In this document: piece after piece, positions 33,316-33,592 of the stretch
Position numbering within the stretch: position 1 is the first letter of the stretch
How the letters are laid out: each line of letters begins with the position of its first letter
DNA from: Sphaerimonospora mesophila NBRC 14179 = JCM 3151
Lineage (GTDB): Bacteria; Actinomycetota; Actinomycetes; Streptosporangiales; Streptosporangiaceae
DNA: 33,592 nucleotides
Assembly: GCA_001552515.1 (NCBI GenBank)
Contig: BCRI01000081.1
Location: forward strand, 1 to 33,592
Reading direction: 5' to 3'
Made by a program: the position numbers and the translations under genes
The notes under the pieces: model-generated
Database searches by the model: none
What the model was told of the DNA's origin: nothing
Seen by the model: the letters and a program-made list of their open reading frames with translations, nothing else

Positions 33316-33592
33316 GTGAGCATGGACCTGACCAACCTCGAGACCGGGAACCCGGAGAGCCTCGGGACACCCGCGGGCCTCGGGAGCCCCGAGGACCCCG
33401 GAAGCGATTTCGGAAGTGATTTCGGAAGTGATTCCGGAAGCCACGAGGACGACGGGAACCCGGGAGAACCAGGCAGCCGCACGAACCCGGCCGGCACGGC
33501 GGAACTCCACCGCTACGCCCAGGCCCTCCTCGTCCACCTGGCGGCCGACGGCAGCGCCCCCGCCCTCCCACCCGGCGTCACCGATGTCCCCG
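33316..33592 (+). CDS. Unidentified protein with acidic low-complexity N-terminus, partial
   Basis: GTG 33316 has GGGGAG 8 bases upstream (ATG 33322 is in frame) and the frame stays open to the right edge, 92 codons. The first 60 residues are rich in Gly, Ser, Asp, Glu and Pro, with a GSDF-GSDF-GSDS run from a tandem 12-bp repeat. From about residue 62 (TAELHRYAQALLVHLAADGS) a folded domain seems to begin. No signal peptide. I cannot name the family from what is visible. It follows argS in the same direction, separated by 97 bases with a possible -10 (TAATCT, 33264–33269). Confidence 0.7.
   Translation, partial: MSMDLTNLETGNPESLGTPAGLGSPEDPGSDFGSDFGSDSGSHEDDGNPGEPGSRTNPAGTAELHRYAQALLVHLAADGSAPALPPGVTDVP
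33400..33435 (+). repeat. Three tandem 12-bp units in the right-edge gene
   Basis: GGAAGYGATTYC-type units at 33400, 33412 and 33424, in frame and encoding Gly-Ser-Asp-Phe/Ser. They differ by one or two bases. Confidence 0.9.

Overview
The window is high-GC actinomycete DNA. Gene content and order (sacsin-type ATPase–DUF3027–cold-shock protein, XPB helicase, groES-less groEL, cold-shock protein beside groEL, DUF3263–otsB, DUF1707 protein, possible leaderless genes) fit the Streptosporangiales, in the neighbourhood of Nonomuraea, Streptosporangium or Microbispora. The genus is an inference from gene order and protein style; no database search was possible. No rRNA, tRNA, CRISPR array, insertion sequence or prophage was found. 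The region reads as chromosomal core with a few accessory genes.

Layout. 1–2708 (minus): a tight operon of an extended cold-shock protein, a DUF3027 protein and a large sacsin-like ATPase cut by the left edge. 2830–7838 (plus): an XPB/Ssl2-like protein with a WYL-like C-terminus, a DUF4190 membrane protein and the XPB-type helicase; the first and last share a homologous domain. 7846–9352: a divergent pair, a CGNR zinc-finger protein and an SCO6745-family protein, around a palindromic 34-bp promoter. 9672–11705: a HelD-family RNA polymerase-associated ATPase. 11818–13443 (minus): groEL under two tandem CIRCE operators. 13805–16090 (minus): a cold-shock gene, then a cysO-like sulfur carrier gene and a threonine-synthase-like gene transcribed as thrC-like–cysO behind a clear SAM-I riboswitch. 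16133–19329: an ECF sigma factor, otsA, otsB and a DUF3263 regulator-like gene. 19594–25326 (minus): a complete oligopeptide/dipeptide ABC importer, dppABCDF type. 25715–27392: a teichoic-acid-type ABC exporter pair, followed by a YbhB-like PEBP protein. 28008–28169: a 53-residue protein resembling only the N-terminus of DUF222 proteins, behind a LexA-box-like site. 28239–29297 (minus): an alanine-rich secreted repeat protein. 29710–33218: a DUF1707 protein, plsX and argS, all apparently leaderless. An unidentified gene with a low-complexity N-terminus runs off the right edge.

The most interesting item is the SAM-I riboswitch controlling a zinc-ribbon threonine-synthase-like PLP enzyme together with a CysO-like sulfur carrier that ends in Gly-Gly. 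SAM control makes little sense for ordinary threonine synthesis. It would fit an enzyme that makes homocysteine from O-phosphohomoserine with protein-bound sulfide, in the way CysM uses CysO to make cysteine. This is a hypothesis from context. Other points of interest are the divergent CGNR/SCO6745 promoter, the SOS-linked mini-DUF222 gene, the domain shared by XPB and its neighbour, and the duplicated terminator arm between helD and groEL.
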